The notes beneath the pieces were generated by a model. The model was not told where the DNA came from. It saw only the letters and a list, made by a program, of their open reading frames with translations, and did no database searches. The translations under genes and the position numbers were made by a program. From Micromonospora parathelypteridis (GTDB taxonomy: Bacteria > Actinomycetota > Actinomycetes > Mycobacteriales > Micromonosporaceae), in the NCBI RefSeq assembly GCF_014201145.1, contig NZ_JACHDP010000001.1, positions 3,534,001 to 3,598,000 of the forward strand: 64,000 nt of DNA. Reading direction: 5' to 3'. Shown here piece by piece: positions 16,411 to 26,963 of this stretch; within the stretch, counting starts at the first letter, position 1, and every line of letters starts with the position of its first letter.

Positions 16411-17723
16411 CCACTCCCCGCCCGGAGACGCTGGCCAAGCTGACGCCGGTGCTGACCAAGCGCTGGCTGTCACCGGACGCCTGGCGCATCGGCACGTACG
16501 AGCAGTTGGACGGCTATGCCGCGCTGCGCAAGGCGCTCAAGGCCCACCCGGACGACCTGATCCAGCTGATCAAGGACTCGGGGCTGCGTGGCCGAGGCGG
16601 CGCCGGCTTCCCCACCGGCCTCAAGTGGGGCTTCATCCCGCAGGGTGATGGCAAGCCGCACTACCTGGTGGTCAACGCCGACGAGGGCGAGCCGGGCACC
16701 TGCAAGGACCTGCCGCTGATGACCCACGACCCGCATGCGCTGGTCGAGGGCGTGATCATCGCCTCGTACGCGATCCGGGCCAACCGCGCCTACATCTACA
16801 TCCGCGGCGAGGCGGTGCACGCCGCGCGCCGGCTGCGCAACGCCGTCCAGGAGGCGTACGACAAGGGTTACCTCGGTCGGAACATCCTGCGCAGCGGCTA
16901 CGACCTGGAGCTGGTGGTGCACTCCGGCGCCGGGGCGTACATCTGCGGCGAGGAGACGGCGCTGCTGGACTCGCTGGAGGGTTTCCGGGGTCAGCCCCGG
17001 TTGCGCCCGCCGTTCCCGGCGACCCACGGCCTGTACGCGAGCCCGACGGTGGTGAACAACGTCGGCACCATCGCCAGCGTGCCGCCGATCGTGCTCGGTG
17101 GGGCGGACTGGTGGAAGTCCATGGGCACCGAGAAGTCCTCCGGGCCGATGATCTACTCGCTGTCCGGCCGGATCGCCAACCCGGGCCAGTTCGAGTGCTC
17201 GATGGGCGTCACGCTGCGCGAGCTGCTGGAGCTGGCCGGGGGGATGCAGCCCGGGCACAACCTGCGGTTCTGGACCCCGGGAGGATCGTCCACTCCGCTG
17301 CTTGCCGCCGAGCACCTGGACGTACCACTGGACTTCGAGGGTGTGGCGGCGGCCGGCTCGATCCTGGGCACCACGGCCACCCAGATCTTCTCCGACCAGG
17401 ACTGCCCGGTGTACGCGACCTACCGGTGGCTGGAGTTCTACCACCACGAGTCGTGCGGCAAGTGCACCCCGTGCCGCGAGGGCAACTACTGGATGGTTCG
17501 GGTCTACCGGCGGATCCTCGCCGGTCAGGGCACCCACGAGGACCTGGACACCCTGCTGGACACCTGCGACAACATCCTCGGCCGTTCGTTCTGTGGCCTG
17601 GGTGACGGCGCGACCAGCTCGGTGACCTCGTCACTCAAGTATTTCAAGCAGGACTACCTCGACTACATCGAGGGACGGACCGCACCGAAGCTGTCAGAGA
17701 AGACCCTGGTAGGGGCGCACTGA
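16407..17723 (+). CDS. nuoF: NADH-quinone oxidoreductase subunit F (NADH/FMN)
   Basis: A 438-residue 51-kDa-type subunit that binds NADH, FMN and a [4Fe-4S] cluster and is the electron entry point. [15 protein letters not shown] and the Glu-rich [13 protein letters not shown] form the nucleotide sites; [14 protein letters not shown] continues the FMN fold; [10 protein letters not shown] plus a later Cys in GRSFCGLGD bind N3. GTG 16407 overlaps nuoE, and TGATG joins it to nuoG. Confidence 0.96.
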   Translation: MTTPRPETLAKLTPVLTKRWLSPDAWRIGTYEQLDGYAALRKALKAHPDDLIQLIKDSGLRGRGGAGFPTGLKWGFIPQGDGKPHYLVVNADEGEPGTCKDLPLMTHDPHALVEGVIIASYAIRANRAYIYIRGEAVHAARRLRNAVQEAYDKGYLGRNILRSGYDLELVVHSGAGAYICGEETALLDSLEGFRGQPRLRPPFPATHGLYASPTVVNNVGTIASVPPIVLGGADWWKSMGTEKSSGPMIYSLSGRIANPGQFECSMGVTLRELLELAGGMQPGHNLRFWTPGGSSTPLLAAEHLDVPLDFEGVAAAGSILGTTATQIFSDQDCPVYATYRWLEFYHHESCGKCTPCREGNYWMVRVYRRILAGQGTHEDLDTLLDTCDNILGRSFCGLGDGATSSVTSSLKYFKQDYLDYIEGRTAPKLSEKTLVGAH

Positions 17724-20230
17724 TGACTGATGTAGCCAAGCAGACCGAGACCGTCACGCTCACCATCGACGGCGTCGAGGTCACCGCCCCCAAGGGGACG
17801 CTGCTGATCCGGGTCGCCGAGCAGATGGGCACCGAGATCCCCCGGTTCTGCGACCACCCATTGCTGGCCCCGGCCGGCGCGTGCCGGCAGTGCCTGGTCG
17901 AGGTGGAGGGGCAGCGCAAGCCGGTCGCCTCCTGCACCCAGACCGTCGCCGACGGCATGGTCGTTCGCACGCAGGTCACCTCCCCGGTCGCCAAGAAGGC
18001 GCAGGAGGGGGTGATGGAGCTGCTGCTGCTCAACCACCCGCTCGACTGCCCGATGTGTGACAAGGGCGGCGAGTGCCCGCTGCAGAACCAGGCGATGTCC
18101 ACCGGCCGCACCGACTCGCGCTTCCACGAGCACAAGCGGGAGTACGAGAAGCCGATGGCGATCAGCAGCCAGGTGCTGCTGGACCGCGAGCGCTGCGTGC
18201 TCTGCCAGCGGTGCACCCGGTTCTCCGAGGAGATCGCCGGCGACAAGTTCATCGACCTGATGGGCCGGTCGTCCGCCGAGGAGATCAACATCTACCGGGA
18301 CGACGCGTACGGCGAAGAGGGCGACGCCGGGGATGTCCCGTTCAACTCCTACTTCTCCGGCAACACGGTGCAGATCTGCCCGGTGGGCGCTCTGACCGGC
18401 GCCCAGTACCGTTTCCGGGCCCGCCCGTTCGACCTGGTCTCCAGCCCGAGCGTCTGCGAGCACTGCTCGGCCGGCTGCGGGCAGCGCACCGACTGGCGGC
18501 GCGGCAAGGTGCTGCGGCGGCTGGCCGGCGACGAGCCCGCGGTGAACGAGGAGTGGAACTGCGACAAGGGCCGGTGGGGCTTCCAGTACACCCGGGCCAC
18601 CGACCGGCTGACCACCCCGCTGGTCCGCGACGAGCACACCGGTGAGCTGCGCGAGGCCTCCTGGAGCGAGGCGCTCACCGTGGCTGCCGAGGGGCTGCAC
18701 GCGGCACGGGAGAGCGGGCAGGGCACGGCGGTGCTCACCGGTGGTCGGCTGACCGTCGAGGACGCGTACGCGTACGCGAAGTTCGCCCGGGTCGCGTTGA
18801 ACACCAACGACATCGACTTCCGGGCCCGGCCGGTCTCCCGCGAGGAGGCCGACTTCCTGGCCAGCTCGGTCGCCGGGGTCACCGACGTCACCTACACCGA
18901 CGTGGAGAACGCGCCGGCGGTCGTGCTTGTCGGCCTGGAGCCGGAGGAGGAGTGCCCGATCCTCTTCCTGCGGCTGCGCAAGGCGTACCTGAAGAAGACC
19001 CTGACGGTGTACGCGCTGGCGCCGTTCGCCACCCGCGGCCTGGAGAAGCTCGGTGCCAAGCTGGCCCGGGTCGTGCCGGGCGAGGAGGCCAGCGTGCTCG
19101 CCGAGCACGCCACGGTCGCCGAGGCGCTGAGCGCACCGGGCGCGATCCTGATCGTCGGCGAGCGGCTGGCCAGTGTGCCGGGTGGCCTCTCCGCCGCGGC
19201 GGACGTGGCCCGGCGTACCGGCGCGAAGCTTGCCTGGGTGCCACGGCGCGCGGGTGACCGCGGCGCGGTCGACGCGGGCTGCCTGCCCAACCTGCTCCCC
19301 GGTGGACGGCTCGTCACCGAGCCGGCCGCCCGGGCCGAGCTGGGTGAGGCGTGGGACATCCCGGCCGGGGTGATCCCGAGCCAGGCTGGTCGGGACACCG
19401 ACGGCATCCTCGTCGCGGCGGCCAACGGTCAGCTCGGCGCGTTGGTCGTCGGCGGTGTCGACCCGGCGGACCTGGCCGACCCGCGACTGGCCGAGTCTGC
19501 CCTGGACGCGGTGCCGTTCCTGGTCAGCCTGGAGCTGCGCAGCAGCGCGGTGACCCGGCGGGCGAACGTGGTGCTGCCGATCGCCCCGGTGGTCGAGAAG
19601 GCCGGCAGCTTCCTGGACTGGGAGGGCCGGCTGCGCCCGTTCGAGCCGGTGCTGAACACCGCGGCGATGACCGACGGTCGGGTGCTCGACGCGCTGGCCG
19701 CGCTGCTCGATGTGCGGCTCGGCACCGCGGATGTGCCGAGCGTGCGTCGCGAGCTGGGCACGCTGCCGGCGACGCGCACGACTCGGCCGGCCGCGCCGTC
19801 GGTGGCGCCGGGCCGGGTGCCGCACCCGGGCGACGGGGAGGCCGTGCTGGCCACCTGGCACCAGCTGGTTGACCTCGGCACCCTGACCGACGGCGACGAG
19901 AACCTCGCCGGCACCGCCCGCCCGCCGGTGGTCCGGCTGGGCAAGGGCACCGCCGAGGCGCTCGGTGTCGTCGACGGTGACGCGGTCACGGTCGGCACCG
20001 ACCGGGGGGCACTGACCCTGCCGGCCGAGCTCACCGAAATGCCGGACGGCGTGGTCTGGCTGCCGACCAACTCACCCGGCTCGACCGTGCGACGCAGCCT
20101 CGGGGCGACGTCCGGCGCGGTCGTCCGGATCTCGGTCCCCGCAACGGGTACGGCCATCCCGGCCGGGCGCGTGGCGGCCGACGAGACCGGCCTCCCGGGT
20201 CCGCTCCTCAACTCCGGGGGTAACCAGTGA
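17723..20230 (+). CDS. nuoG: NADH-quinone oxidoreductase subunit G
   Basis: An 835-residue 75-kDa-type subunit with the chain of Fe-S clusters that carries electrons from NuoF. Visible are the [2Fe-2S] Cys set ([15 protein letters not shown] and a later Cys), the His/Cys set [14 protein letters not shown], two more cluster motifs (CVLCQRC; an isolated Cys in QICPVG) and [11 protein letters not shown], which fits the extra N7 cluster of some bacteria. The rest is a molybdopterin-oxidoreductase-like domain without cofactor. ATG 17723 overlaps nuoF. A junction repeat begins at its stop. Confidence 0.95.
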   Translation: MTDVAKQTETVTLTIDGVEVTAPKGTLLIRVAEQMGTEIPRFCDHPLLAPAGACRQCLVEVEGQRKPVASCTQTVADGMVVRTQVTSPVAKKAQEGVMELLLLNHPLDCPMCDKGGECPLQNQAMSTGRTDSRFHEHKREYEKPMAISSQVLLDRERCVLCQRCTRFSEEIAGDKFIDLMGRSSAEEINIYRDDAYGEEGDAGDVPFNSYFSGNTVQICPVGALTGAQYRFRARPFDLVSSPSVCEHCSAGCGQRTDWRRGKVLRRLAGDEPAVNEEWNCDKGRWGFQYTRATDRLTTPLVRDEHTGELREASWSEALTVAAEGLHAARESGQGTAVLTGGRLTVEDAYAYAKFARVALNTNDIDFRARPVSREEADFLASSVAGVTDVTYTDVENAPAVVLVGLEPEEECPILFLRLRKAYLKKTLTVYALAPFATRGLEKLGAKLARVVPGEEASVLAEHATVAEALSAPGAILIVGERLASVPGGLSAAADVARRTGAKLAWVPRRAGDRGAVDAGCLPNLLPGGRLVTEPAARAELGEAWDIPAGVIPSQAGRDTDGILVAAANGQLGALVVGGVDPADLADPRLAESALDAVPFLVSLELRSSAVTRRANVVLPIAPVVEKAGSFLDWEGRLRPFEPVLNTAAMTDGRVLDALAALLDVRLGTADVPSVRRELGTLPATRTTRPAAPSVAPGRVPHPGDGEAVLATWHQLVDLGTLTDGDENLAGTARPPVVRLGKGTAEALGVVDGDAVTVGTDRGALTLPAELTEMPDGVVWLPTNSPGSTVRRSLGATSGAVVRISVPATGTAIPAGRVAADETGLPGPLLNSGGNQ

Positions 20231-20284
20231 GCGCGCGGAGTGAACGAGCGCAGCGAGTGAGCCTCGCAGTCGCGAACGAAAGGC
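20227..20284 (+). repeat. Junction repeat, variant copy C (nuoG-nuoH)
   Basis: GTGAGCGCGCGGAGTGAACG begins at the nuoG stop, followed by AGCGCAGCGAGTGAGCCT and CGCAGTCGCGAACGAAAGG. The two ends match the other copies, but the middle differs (GAACGAGCGCAGCGAG in place of the usual GAGCTTGCGAG), so it is a subtype of the same family. Confidence 0.8.
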
Positions 20285-20291
20285 GGGCACA

Positions 20292-21644
20292 GTGACTCCG
20301 TCAATCCTGGCCCAGGATCCGACGCTTGCCGACTTCGGCCGGGATCCGTGGTGGCTGGTTCTCGGCAAGATCGTCTTCGCGTTCGCCTTCGGTCTGCTGG
20401 CCACCCTGCTCGGTGTCTGGTTCGAGCGGCGCGTGGTCGGTTACATGCAGGTGCGGCCCGGTCCCAACCAGGTCGGTCCTTTCGGTCTGCTGCAGACCCT
20501 CGCCGACGGCCTGAAGATGGCCTTCAAGGAGGACATCCTGCCGAAGGCGGCCGACAAGGTCGTCTACTTCTTCGCGCCGACCATCTCGGTGATCTGCGCG
20601 GTCACCGCTCTGTCGGTGGTGCCGTTCGGCCCGATGGTGAGCATCTTCGGCCACCACACGCCGTTGCAGGTCACCGACGTGCCGGTGGCGGTGCTGCTGC
20701 TGCTGGCCTGCTCCTCGATGGGCGTCTACGGCATCGTGCTGGGCGGTTGGGCCTCCGGCTCGACGTACCCGCTCCTCGGCGGTCTGCGGTCGAGTGCCCA
20801 GATGATCTCCTACGAGGTCGCCATGGGGCTGAGCATCGTGGCGGTCTTCATGACGGCGGGCACGATGAGCACCAGCGGGATCGTCGCCGCTCAGGGCGAC
20901 GCCACGCGGCTGACCATCAACGGCTGGGAGATCCCGGCACCGGGCTGGTACGCGATCCTGCTGCTGCCCAGCTTCGTCATCTTCTTCATCGCCACCGTGG
21001 GTGAGACCAACCGGGCGCCGTTCGACCTGCCCGAGGCCGAGTCCGAGCTGGTCGCGGGCTTCATGACCGAATACAGCTCGCTGAAGTTCGCGCTCTTCAT
21101 GCTCAGCGAGTACGTCGCGATGGTGACGATGTCCGCGGTCACCACCACGCTGTTCCTCGGTGGTTGGCGAGCGCCGTGGCCGATCACCATCTGGGAGGGC
21201 GCCAACTCCGGTTGGTGGCCGATGCTCTGGTTCTTCGGCAAGGTGATCGCGCTGGTCTTCGTCTTCGTGTGGCTGCGCGGCACGCTGCCCCGGCTGCGCT
21301 ACGACCAGTTCATGCGCCTCGGCTGGAAGGTGCTGCTGCCGATCAACCTGGTCTGGATCCTGGTCCTGTCGGGCCTCCGGTCCATCGAGGACTGGGACAC
21401 CCGCGGCAAGGTGATCGCCGTCGGCATCCCGGCCGGCCTCCTGCTGATCGCCACGCTGTTCTGGCCCAGCCGCCGGCCGCAGCCGAAGCCGACGGCACAG
21501 GAACAGGTCGACAACCGGCCGTACGGGAGCTTCCCGCTGCCGCCGATGGATCTTCAGGTACCACCGAGCCCGCGTATCACGCGCGTGGTCGCCGAGCGGG
21601 AGCCGGCCAACATCGTTGCCGGCTCGGACTCCAGGGAGGTGTGA
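20292..21644 (+). CDS. nuoH: NADH-quinone oxidoreductase subunit H
   Basis: A 450-residue membrane subunit that joins the two arms and lines the quinone tunnel. About eight transmembrane helices are visible, with the loop motifs [25 protein letters not shown] ([11 protein letters not shown] here) and [20 protein letters not shown] 20292 follows AAAGGCGGG supplied by the end of the junction repeat. A Pro-rich cytoplasmic tail of about 55 residues follows the last helix. Confidence 0.95.
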   Translation: MTPSILAQDPTLADFGRDPWWLVLGKIVFAFAFGLLATLLGVWFERRVVGYMQVRPGPNQVGPFGLLQTLADGLKMAFKEDILPKAADKVVYFFAPTISVICAVTALSVVPFGPMVSIFGHHTPLQVTDVPVAVLLLLACSSMGVYGIVLGGWASGSTYPLLGGLRSSAQMISYEVAMGLSIVAVFMTAGTMSTSGIVAAQGDATRLTINGWEIPAPGWYAILLLPSFVIFFIATVGETNRAPFDLPEAESELVAGFMTEYSSLKFALFMLSEYVAMVTMSAVTTTLFLGGWRAPWPITIWEGANSGWWPMLWFFGKVIALVFVFVWLRGTLPRLRYDQFMRLGWKVLLPINLVWILVLSGLRSIEDWDTRGKVIAVGIPAGLLLIATLFWPSRRPQPKPTAQEQVDNRPYGSFPLPPMDLQVPPSPRITRVVAEREPANIVAGSDSREV

Positions 21645-21645
21645 C

Positions 21646-22287
21646 GTGGGCGCGATCACCGGAACGTTCAAGGGATTCGGTGTCACCTTCTCGCACATGT
21701 TCAGGAAGGTCGTCACGACCGACTACCCGTTCAAGCCGCCGGTGTCGGCGCCGCGCTATCACGGGCGGCACATCCTCAACCGGCACCCGGACGGCCTGGA
21801 GAAGTGCATCGGCTGCGAGCTGTGCGCGTGGGCCTGCCCGGCGGACGCGATCTACGTCGAGGGTGGCGACAACACCGACGAGGAGCGCTTCTCGCCGGGT
21901 GAGCGGTACGCCAGCATCTACCAGATCAACTATGCCCGGTGCATCTTCTGCGGGCTGTGCATCGAGGCCTGCCCGACCCGGTCGCTCACCATGAGCAACG
22001 AGTACGAGTTGGCCCGGGACAACCGGCAGGACCTGATCTTCACCAAGGAGCAGTTGCTCGCGCCGCTGCTCGAGGGCATGGAGCAGCCGCCGCACCCGAT
22101 GCGGCTGGGTGACAGCGAGAAGGACTACTACGTCGGCGCGCTGGACAACCCGGGGACCTCCGCCGGTGCGGAGAAGTCCCCGATGAGCCCCGGCGGCTAC
22201 CAGGTCGAGGAGCACCCCGGGGTGACGTTCCCGGGCGCCGAGCAGGCCGCCCAGCGCGTGGCGGCCGGCAAGGGAGAGGGAGCATGA
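21646..22287 (+). CDS. nuoI: NADH-quinone oxidoreductase subunit I
   Basis: A 213-residue ferredoxin-like subunit with two [4Fe-4S] clusters (N6a, N6b), ligands [12 protein letters not shown] and [15 protein letters not shown] 21646 is one base after the nuoH stop, with AGGGAGG upstream. The 60 residues after the second cluster are typical of actinobacterial NuoI. Confidence 0.95.
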   Translation: MGAITGTFKGFGVTFSHMFRKVVTTDYPFKPPVSAPRYHGRHILNRHPDGLEKCIGCELCAWACPADAIYVEGGDNTDEERFSPGERYASIYQINYARCIFCGLCIEACPTRSLTMSNEYELARDNRQDLIFTKEQLLAPLLEGMEQPPHPMRLGDSEKDYYVGALDNPGTSAGAEKSPMSPGGYQVEEHPGVTFPGAEQAAQRVAAGKGEGA

Positions 22288-23054
22288 CCACGTCTACGGT
22301 CCTCGCCGCGGCGGGCTCGGTGTCCGGCGGCGAGGCGGTCACCTTCTGGATCCTGGCCCCGCTCGCGCTGGTCGGCGGGATCGGGATGGTGGCCGCGCGC
22401 AACGCCGTGCACTCGGCGCTCTGGCTGGTGCTGACCATGCTCTGCCTGGGCGTGTTCTACGTGCTCCAGGCCGGTCCGTTCATCGGCATGGTGCAGATCA
22501 TCGTCTACACCGGCGCGATCATGATGCTGTTCCTCTTCGTGCTGATGCTTGTCGGCCGGGACTCCACGGACTCGCTGATCGAGACGCTGCGCGGCCAGCG
22601 GGTCGCCGCGATCGTGCTCGGCCTGGGCTTCGCCGGCCTCGTCGGCACTGGCGTCTTCCAGGCGCTGGGGAAGACCACCGCGGTCGGCCTGGAGCAGGTC
22701 AACGCGGAGGGGAACGTGCAGGGCATCGCCCGGCTGCTGTTCACCAAGTACGTCTTCGCGTTCGAGCTGACCTCGGCGCTGCTGATCACCGCGGCGGTTG
22801 GCGCCATGGTGCTGGCTCACGTCGAGCGGCGTAAGCAGGACAAGATCGACCAGCCGTCGACCATGCGGGCTCGCTTCGCCCCGGGCAACTACCCCGGCCC
22901 GAAGCCGGGCCCGGGCGTCTTCGCGACCTCCTCCTCGGTGGCCACCCCGGCCCGGTTGCCCGACGGCCGCCTGACCGACCGCAGCACCCCGGCGATCCTT
23001 CCGCAGCGCGAGCTGACCGCCGAGGAGACCTCGCTGAAGGGGACGAACAACTGA
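22284..23054 (+). CDS. nuoJ: NADH-quinone oxidoreductase subunit J
   Basis: A 256-residue membrane subunit with five predicted helices. The third helix region [19 protein letters not shown] is the family hallmark and contains the pi-bulge helix linked to coupling. The C-terminal 70 residues are a charged, Pro-rich tail. ATG 22284 overlaps nuoI, and its stop overlaps nuoK. Confidence 0.94.
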   Translation: MTTSTVLAAAGSVSGGEAVTFWILAPLALVGGIGMVAARNAVHSALWLVLTMLCLGVFYVLQAGPFIGMVQIIVYTGAIMMLFLFVLMLVGRDSTDSLIETLRGQRVAAIVLGLGFAGLVGTGVFQALGKTTAVGLEQVNAEGNVQGIARLLFTKYVFAFELTSALLITAAVGAMVLAHVERRKQDKIDQPSTMRARFAPGNYPGPKPGPGVFATSSSVATPARLPDGRLTDRSTPAILPQRELTAEETSLKGTNN

Positions 23055-23371
23055 TGGATTCCTTCTTCTCGGTCGAGCCGAACTACTACCTGGTCCTCGC
23101 CGCGGTGCTGTTCACCATCGGCGCGGCCGGCGTGCTGATCCGGCGCAACGCGATCGTGCTGTTCATGTGCGTGGAGCTGATGCTCAACGCGGCCAACCTG
23201 ACGCTGGTCACCTTCAGCCGGATCAACGGTGACCTCAACGGCCAGATCATGGCGTTCTTCGTGATGGTGGTGGCGGCGGCCGAGGTCGTGGTCGGGCTCG
23301 CGATCATCATGTCCATCTTCCGGACGCGACGCTCGGCGAGTGTCGACGACGCCAACCTGCTCAAGTACTAA
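23054..23371 (+). CDS. nuoK: NADH-quinone oxidoreductase subunit K
   Basis: A 105-residue subunit with three helices, homologous to MrpC. The conserved membrane glutamates used for proton transfer are present in [13 protein letters not shown] and in [19 protein letters not shown] couples it to nuoJ. Confidence 0.95.
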   Translation: MDSFFSVEPNYYLVLAAVLFTIGAAGVLIRRNAIVLFMCVELMLNAANLTLVTFSRINGDLNGQIMAFFVMVVAAAEVVVGLAIIMSIFRTRRSASVDDANLLKY

Positions 23372-23382
23372 GGGGCCCACCG

Positions 23383-25311
23383 GTGGAAGAGACTGTGGAA
23401 TACGCCCAGGCCACGGGGCTGCTCGGGAGCGTCTGGCTGCTGGTGGCGATCCCGCTGCTCAGCGCGGCCGTCCTGCTGCTGCTCGGCCGGCGCGCCGACC
23501 GCTGGGGGCACTGGTTGGGCGTCGCCGCCATCGGTGCCGCGTTCGTGCTCGGCCTCTCGTTCTTCTTCCAGTTGCGTGGGCTGGAGAACAAGTCGGTCGA
23601 GCTGAGCCTCTGGGACTTCATCGCGGTCGGTGACCTGCGCGTCGACTTCGGCCTGCTGTTCGACCCACTGGCCGCGGTCTTCGTGCTGCTGATCACCGGG
23701 GTGGGCTTCCTGATCCACCTGTACGCGGTGGAGTACATGGCGCACGATGCGGGCCGCCGCCGGTTCTTCGCGTACTTCAACCTGTTCGTCGCGGCGATGC
23801 TGCTGCTGGTGCTGGGCAACAACTACGTGATGCTCTACTTCGGCTGGGAGGGCGTCGGTCTGGCGTCGTACCTGCTGATCTCCTTCTGGTACGGGCGGCC
23901 GAGCGCGGCCACCGCCGGCAAGAAGGCGTTCCTGATGAACCGGGTCGGTGACACCGGCCTGGCCATCGGCATCTTCATCATGTTCGCCACTCTGGGCACC
24001 ACCCAGTACGACGAGGTGTTCAACGGCGTTGGCGCGATGACGAGCACCACCGTGTTGGTGCTCGGCCTGTTGCTGCTGCTGGGCGCGGCCGGGAAGTCCG
24101 GTCAGTTCCCGCTGCAGGCGTGGTTGCCGGACGCGATGGAGGGCCCGACCCCGGTGTCCGCGCTCATCCACGCGGCCACCATGGTCACGGCGGGTGTGTA
24201 CCTGATCGCCCGGTCCAACCCGATCTTCTCCGCCAACTCGACGCTCCAACTCGTGGTGCTCAGCGTCGGCGCACTCACCCTGCTGATGGGCTGCATCATC
24301 GGCGCCGCGAAGGACGACATCAAGCGGGTGCTCGCCTGGTCGACGGTGAGCCAGATCGGTTACATGTTCCTCGGCGTCGGCCTGGGCGGTGGCGCGTACG
24401 CGCTGGCGATCATCCACCTGCTGGCACACGGGTTCTTCAAGGCCAACATGTTCCTGGGCGCCGGCTCGGTCATGCACGGCATGAAGGACCAGGTGGACAT
24501 CCGGCGGTTCGGTGGCCTCTGGAAGCACATGAAGATCACCTGGCTGACCTTCATGATGGGCTGGCTGGCGATCATCGGCCTCCCGCCGCTCTCCGGCTAC
24601 TTCTCGAAGGAGCCGATCATCGCGAGCGCCTTCGAGCGGGAGGACTGGACCGCCTGGCTCTACGGCGGGGCCGCGCTGCTCGGCGCCGGGCTGACCGCGT
24701 TCTACATGACCAGGCTGTTCGTGCTCACGTTCCACGGTCCGAAGCGGTGGACCGAGGACATCGAGCACCCGCACGAGTCACCGATGCTGATGACCATCCC
24801 GCTGATCCTCCTGGCCGCCGGGTCGGTGGCGGCCGGCGGACTGATGGTCCTGAACGGCGGGGTCGCCTCCTGGTTGAGCCCGGTGCTCGGCGAGGAAGCC
24901 GCCGGTGAGGCGCACGGGGTGCTCTCCCACGAGGTGATCACGTTCCTGTCGCTGCTGGTCACGGTGCTCGGCGCGGGGCTGGCCTGGTTCCTGTTCCGGG
25001 CTGGCACGGCCACCGCGCCGCAGCCGGCCGGGGTGCTGGTAACCGCCGCCCGGCGCAACCTCTACACCGACGCGGTCAACGAGGCGGTCTTCGAGAAGCC
25101 GGGCATCTTCCTCACCCGGGCGCTGGTCTACCTCGACAACCGGGGCATCGACGGGCTCGTCAACGGGCTAGCCGCCGCGGTCGGCGGTGGCTCTGGTCGG
25201 CTCCGGCGGTTGCAGACCGGCTTCGTCCGCTCGTACGCCACCTCGATCCTGGCCGGCGCGCTGCTGGTGATGGCGGCGTTCCTGGCGGTGCAGGCGGGGT
25301 GGTTGGCGTGA
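23383..25311 (+). CDS. nuoL: NADH-quinone oxidoreductase subunit L
   Basis: A 642-residue antiporter-like proton-pumping subunit with about sixteen helices, ending in the long lateral helix and a final anchor. LYFGWEGVGLASYLLISFWY and LPDAMEGPTPVSALIHAATMVTAGVYL (shortened here to their core) are the ND5 signatures with the pumping Glu and Lys. GTG 23383 follows 11 nt after nuoK. Confidence 0.95.
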   Translation: MEETVEYAQATGLLGSVWLLVAIPLLSAAVLLLLGRRADRWGHWLGVAAIGAAFVLGLSFFFQLRGLENKSVELSLWDFIAVGDLRVDFGLLFDPLAAVFVLLITGVGFLIHLYAVEYMAHDAGRRRFFAYFNLFVAAMLLLVLGNNYVMLYFGWEGVGLASYLLISFWYGRPSAATAGKKAFLMNRVGDTGLAIGIFIMFATLGTTQYDEVFNGVGAMTSTTVLVLGLLLLLGAAGKSGQFPLQAWLPDAMEGPTPVSALIHAATMVTAGVYLIARSNPIFSANSTLQLVVLSVGALTLLMGCIIGAAKDDIKRVLAWSTVSQIGYMFLGVGLGGGAYALAIIHLLAHGFFKANMFLGAGSVMHGMKDQVDIRRFGGLWKHMKITWLTFMMGWLAIIGLPPLSGYFSKEPIIASAFEREDWTAWLYGGAALLGAGLTAFYMTRLFVLTFHGPKRWTEDIEHPHESPMLMTIPLILLAAGSVAAGGLMVLNGGVASWLSPVLGEEAAGEAHGVLSHEVITFLSLLVTVLGAGLAWFLFRAGTATAPQPAGVLVTAARRNLYTDAVNEAVFEKPGIFLTRALVYLDNRGIDGLVNGLAAAVGGGSGRLRRLQTGFVRSYATSILAGALLVMAAFLAVQAGWLA

Positions 25312-25375
25312 TCGACCTCTTTCCGGCCGCCCGCGCCGGCGGACCACGCAGTGACGACGGAGGTAAGGCCGCATA

Positions 25376-26911
25376 ATGTCCAACTTCCCGTTCCTCTCGG
25401 TGCTCACCGTGGCGCCACTGGTGGGCGCCCTGGTGGTGGCCTTCCTGCCGCGAAGCCGGCCGGACCTGGCCAAGCAGGTGGCGTTCGCCTGGTCGCTGCT
25501 GGTGCTGGTGCTCTCGGTGGTGATGTGGGTCAGCTTCAACGCCGGCGGTGACCGGTTCCAGTTCCGCGAGTCGTACTCGTGGATCCCGAACTGGGGCGTC
25601 AGCTTCACCTTCGCCGCCGACGGCATCGCGCTGGTGATGCTGATGCTGATCGCGGTGCTGGTGCCGCTGGTGATCCTGGCGTCCTGGCACGACGCGGAGT
25701 CGTCGAAGCGTTCGGTGCCCGTCTACTTCGCGCTGCTGCTGGTCCTCGAGTGCACGATGATCGGCGTCTTCGCCGCCGCCGACGTCTTCCTGTTCTACGT
25801 GTTCTTCGAGGTCATGCTGGTCCCGATGTACTTCCTCATCGGCAGCTACGGCGGCCACCAGCGGCAGTACGCGGCAGTGAAGTTCTTCCTCTACTCCCTC
25901 GTCGGCGGCCTGTTCATGCTGGCCGCGGTGATCGGGCTGTGGGTGGTCGGCGGAAAGACCTTCGACTGGCAGGCGCTGTCGCAGGTCGACATCAGCACCG
26001 GCACCGAGCGTTGGCTGTTCCTCGGCTTCTTCCTCGCGTTCGCCATCAAGGCACCGTTCTTCCCGTTCCACACCTGGCTCCCCGATGCCGGTGGCGCGGC
26101 CCCGGCGGGTGCCGCGGCACTGCTCGTCGGTGTGCTCGACAAGGTGGGAACGTTCGGGATCCTGCGCTACTGCCTGCCGCTGTTCCCCGAGGCGTCGAAG
26201 TGGTTCGCACCGTGGGCGCTGGCGCTGGGCGTGATCGGCATCGTCTACGCCGCGCTGCTGGCGGTCGGTCAGAACGACCTCAAGCGGCTGGTGTCGTACA
26301 CCTCGATCGCGCACTTCGGTTTCATCGGGGTGGGCATCTTCGCGTTCACCACGCAGGCCGGCACCGGTGCGGTGCTCTACATGCTCAACCACGGCCTGGC
26401 GACCGGCCTGCTGTTCCTGGTGGTCGGCATGTTGATCTCCCGGCGGGGCTCGGCGCTGATCAGTGACTTCGGTGGCGCCGGCAAGTTGGTCCCGGTGCTC
26501 GCCGGGGTGCTCTTCTTCGCCGGTCTCGCCTCGCTCGCGCTGCCGGGGACCGCGCCGTTCATCTCCGAGTTCCTGGTGCTGATCGGCACCTTCACGGTGA
26601 ACAAGCCGGTGGCCGTCATCGCCACGCTCGGCATCATCCTGGCCGCCGCGTACGTGCTGTGGATGGTGCAGCGCACCACGCAGGGCACGCTCAACCCGGC
26701 GTTGACCGAGGTCGACGGCATGCGCCGGGACCTCAACCTGCGCGAGAAGATCGTGGTCGCCCCGTTGATCGCACTGATCGTGCTGCTCGGCTTCTTCCCC
26801 AAGCCGGTCACTGACGTGATCAACCCGGCCGTCCAGGCGACCATGGACGACATCGGCAGAACCGACCCGGCCCCGTCCGTTGGGGGCACCGTCCAGGAGG
26901 CAGGCCGGTGA
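25376..26911 (+). CDS. nuoM: NADH-quinone oxidoreductase subunit M
   Basis: A 511-residue antiporter-like pumping subunit with about fourteen helices. The conserved Glu in FYVFFEVMLVPMYFLIG and Lys in FAIKAPFFPFHTWLPDA are in place. ATG 25376 lies 64 nt after nuoL with GGAGGTAAGG upstream, the largest gap in the operon apart from the repeat-bearing ones. Its stop codon opens junction repeat copy D. Confidence 0.95.
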   Translation: MSNFPFLSVLTVAPLVGALVVAFLPRSRPDLAKQVAFAWSLLVLVLSVVMWVSFNAGGDRFQFRESYSWIPNWGVSFTFAADGIALVMLMLIAVLVPLVILASWHDAESSKRSVPVYFALLLVLECTMIGVFAAADVFLFYVFFEVMLVPMYFLIGSYGGHQRQYAAVKFFLYSLVGGLFMLAAVIGLWVVGGKTFDWQALSQVDISTGTERWLFLGFFLAFAIKAPFFPFHTWLPDAGGAAPAGAAALLVGVLDKVGTFGILRYCLPLFPEASKWFAPWALALGVIGIVYAALLAVGQNDLKRLVSYTSIAHFGFIGVGIFAFTTQAGTGAVLYMLNHGLATGLLFLVVGMLISRRGSALISDFGGAGKLVPVLAGVLFFAGLASLALPGTAPFISEFLVLIGTFTVNKPVAVIATLGIILAAAYVLWMVQRTTQGTLNPALTEVDGMRRDLNLREKIVVAPLIALIVLLGFFPKPVTDVINPAVQATMDDIGRTDPAPSVGGTVQEAGR

Positions 26912-26955
26912 GCGCGAGGAGTGAGCTTGCGAGCCCCGCAGCCGCGAACGAAAGG
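26908..26955 (+). repeat. Junction repeat, copy D (nuoM-nuoN)
   Basis: GTGAGCGCGAGGAGTGAGC overlaps the nuoM stop, followed by TTGCGAGCCCCGCAGCCG and CGAACGAAAGGC. It differs from copy A at one position in the core. The AAAGG at its end can act as the ribosome site for nuoN at 26964. Confidence 0.85.
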
Positions 26956-26963
26956 CTGGCCCC

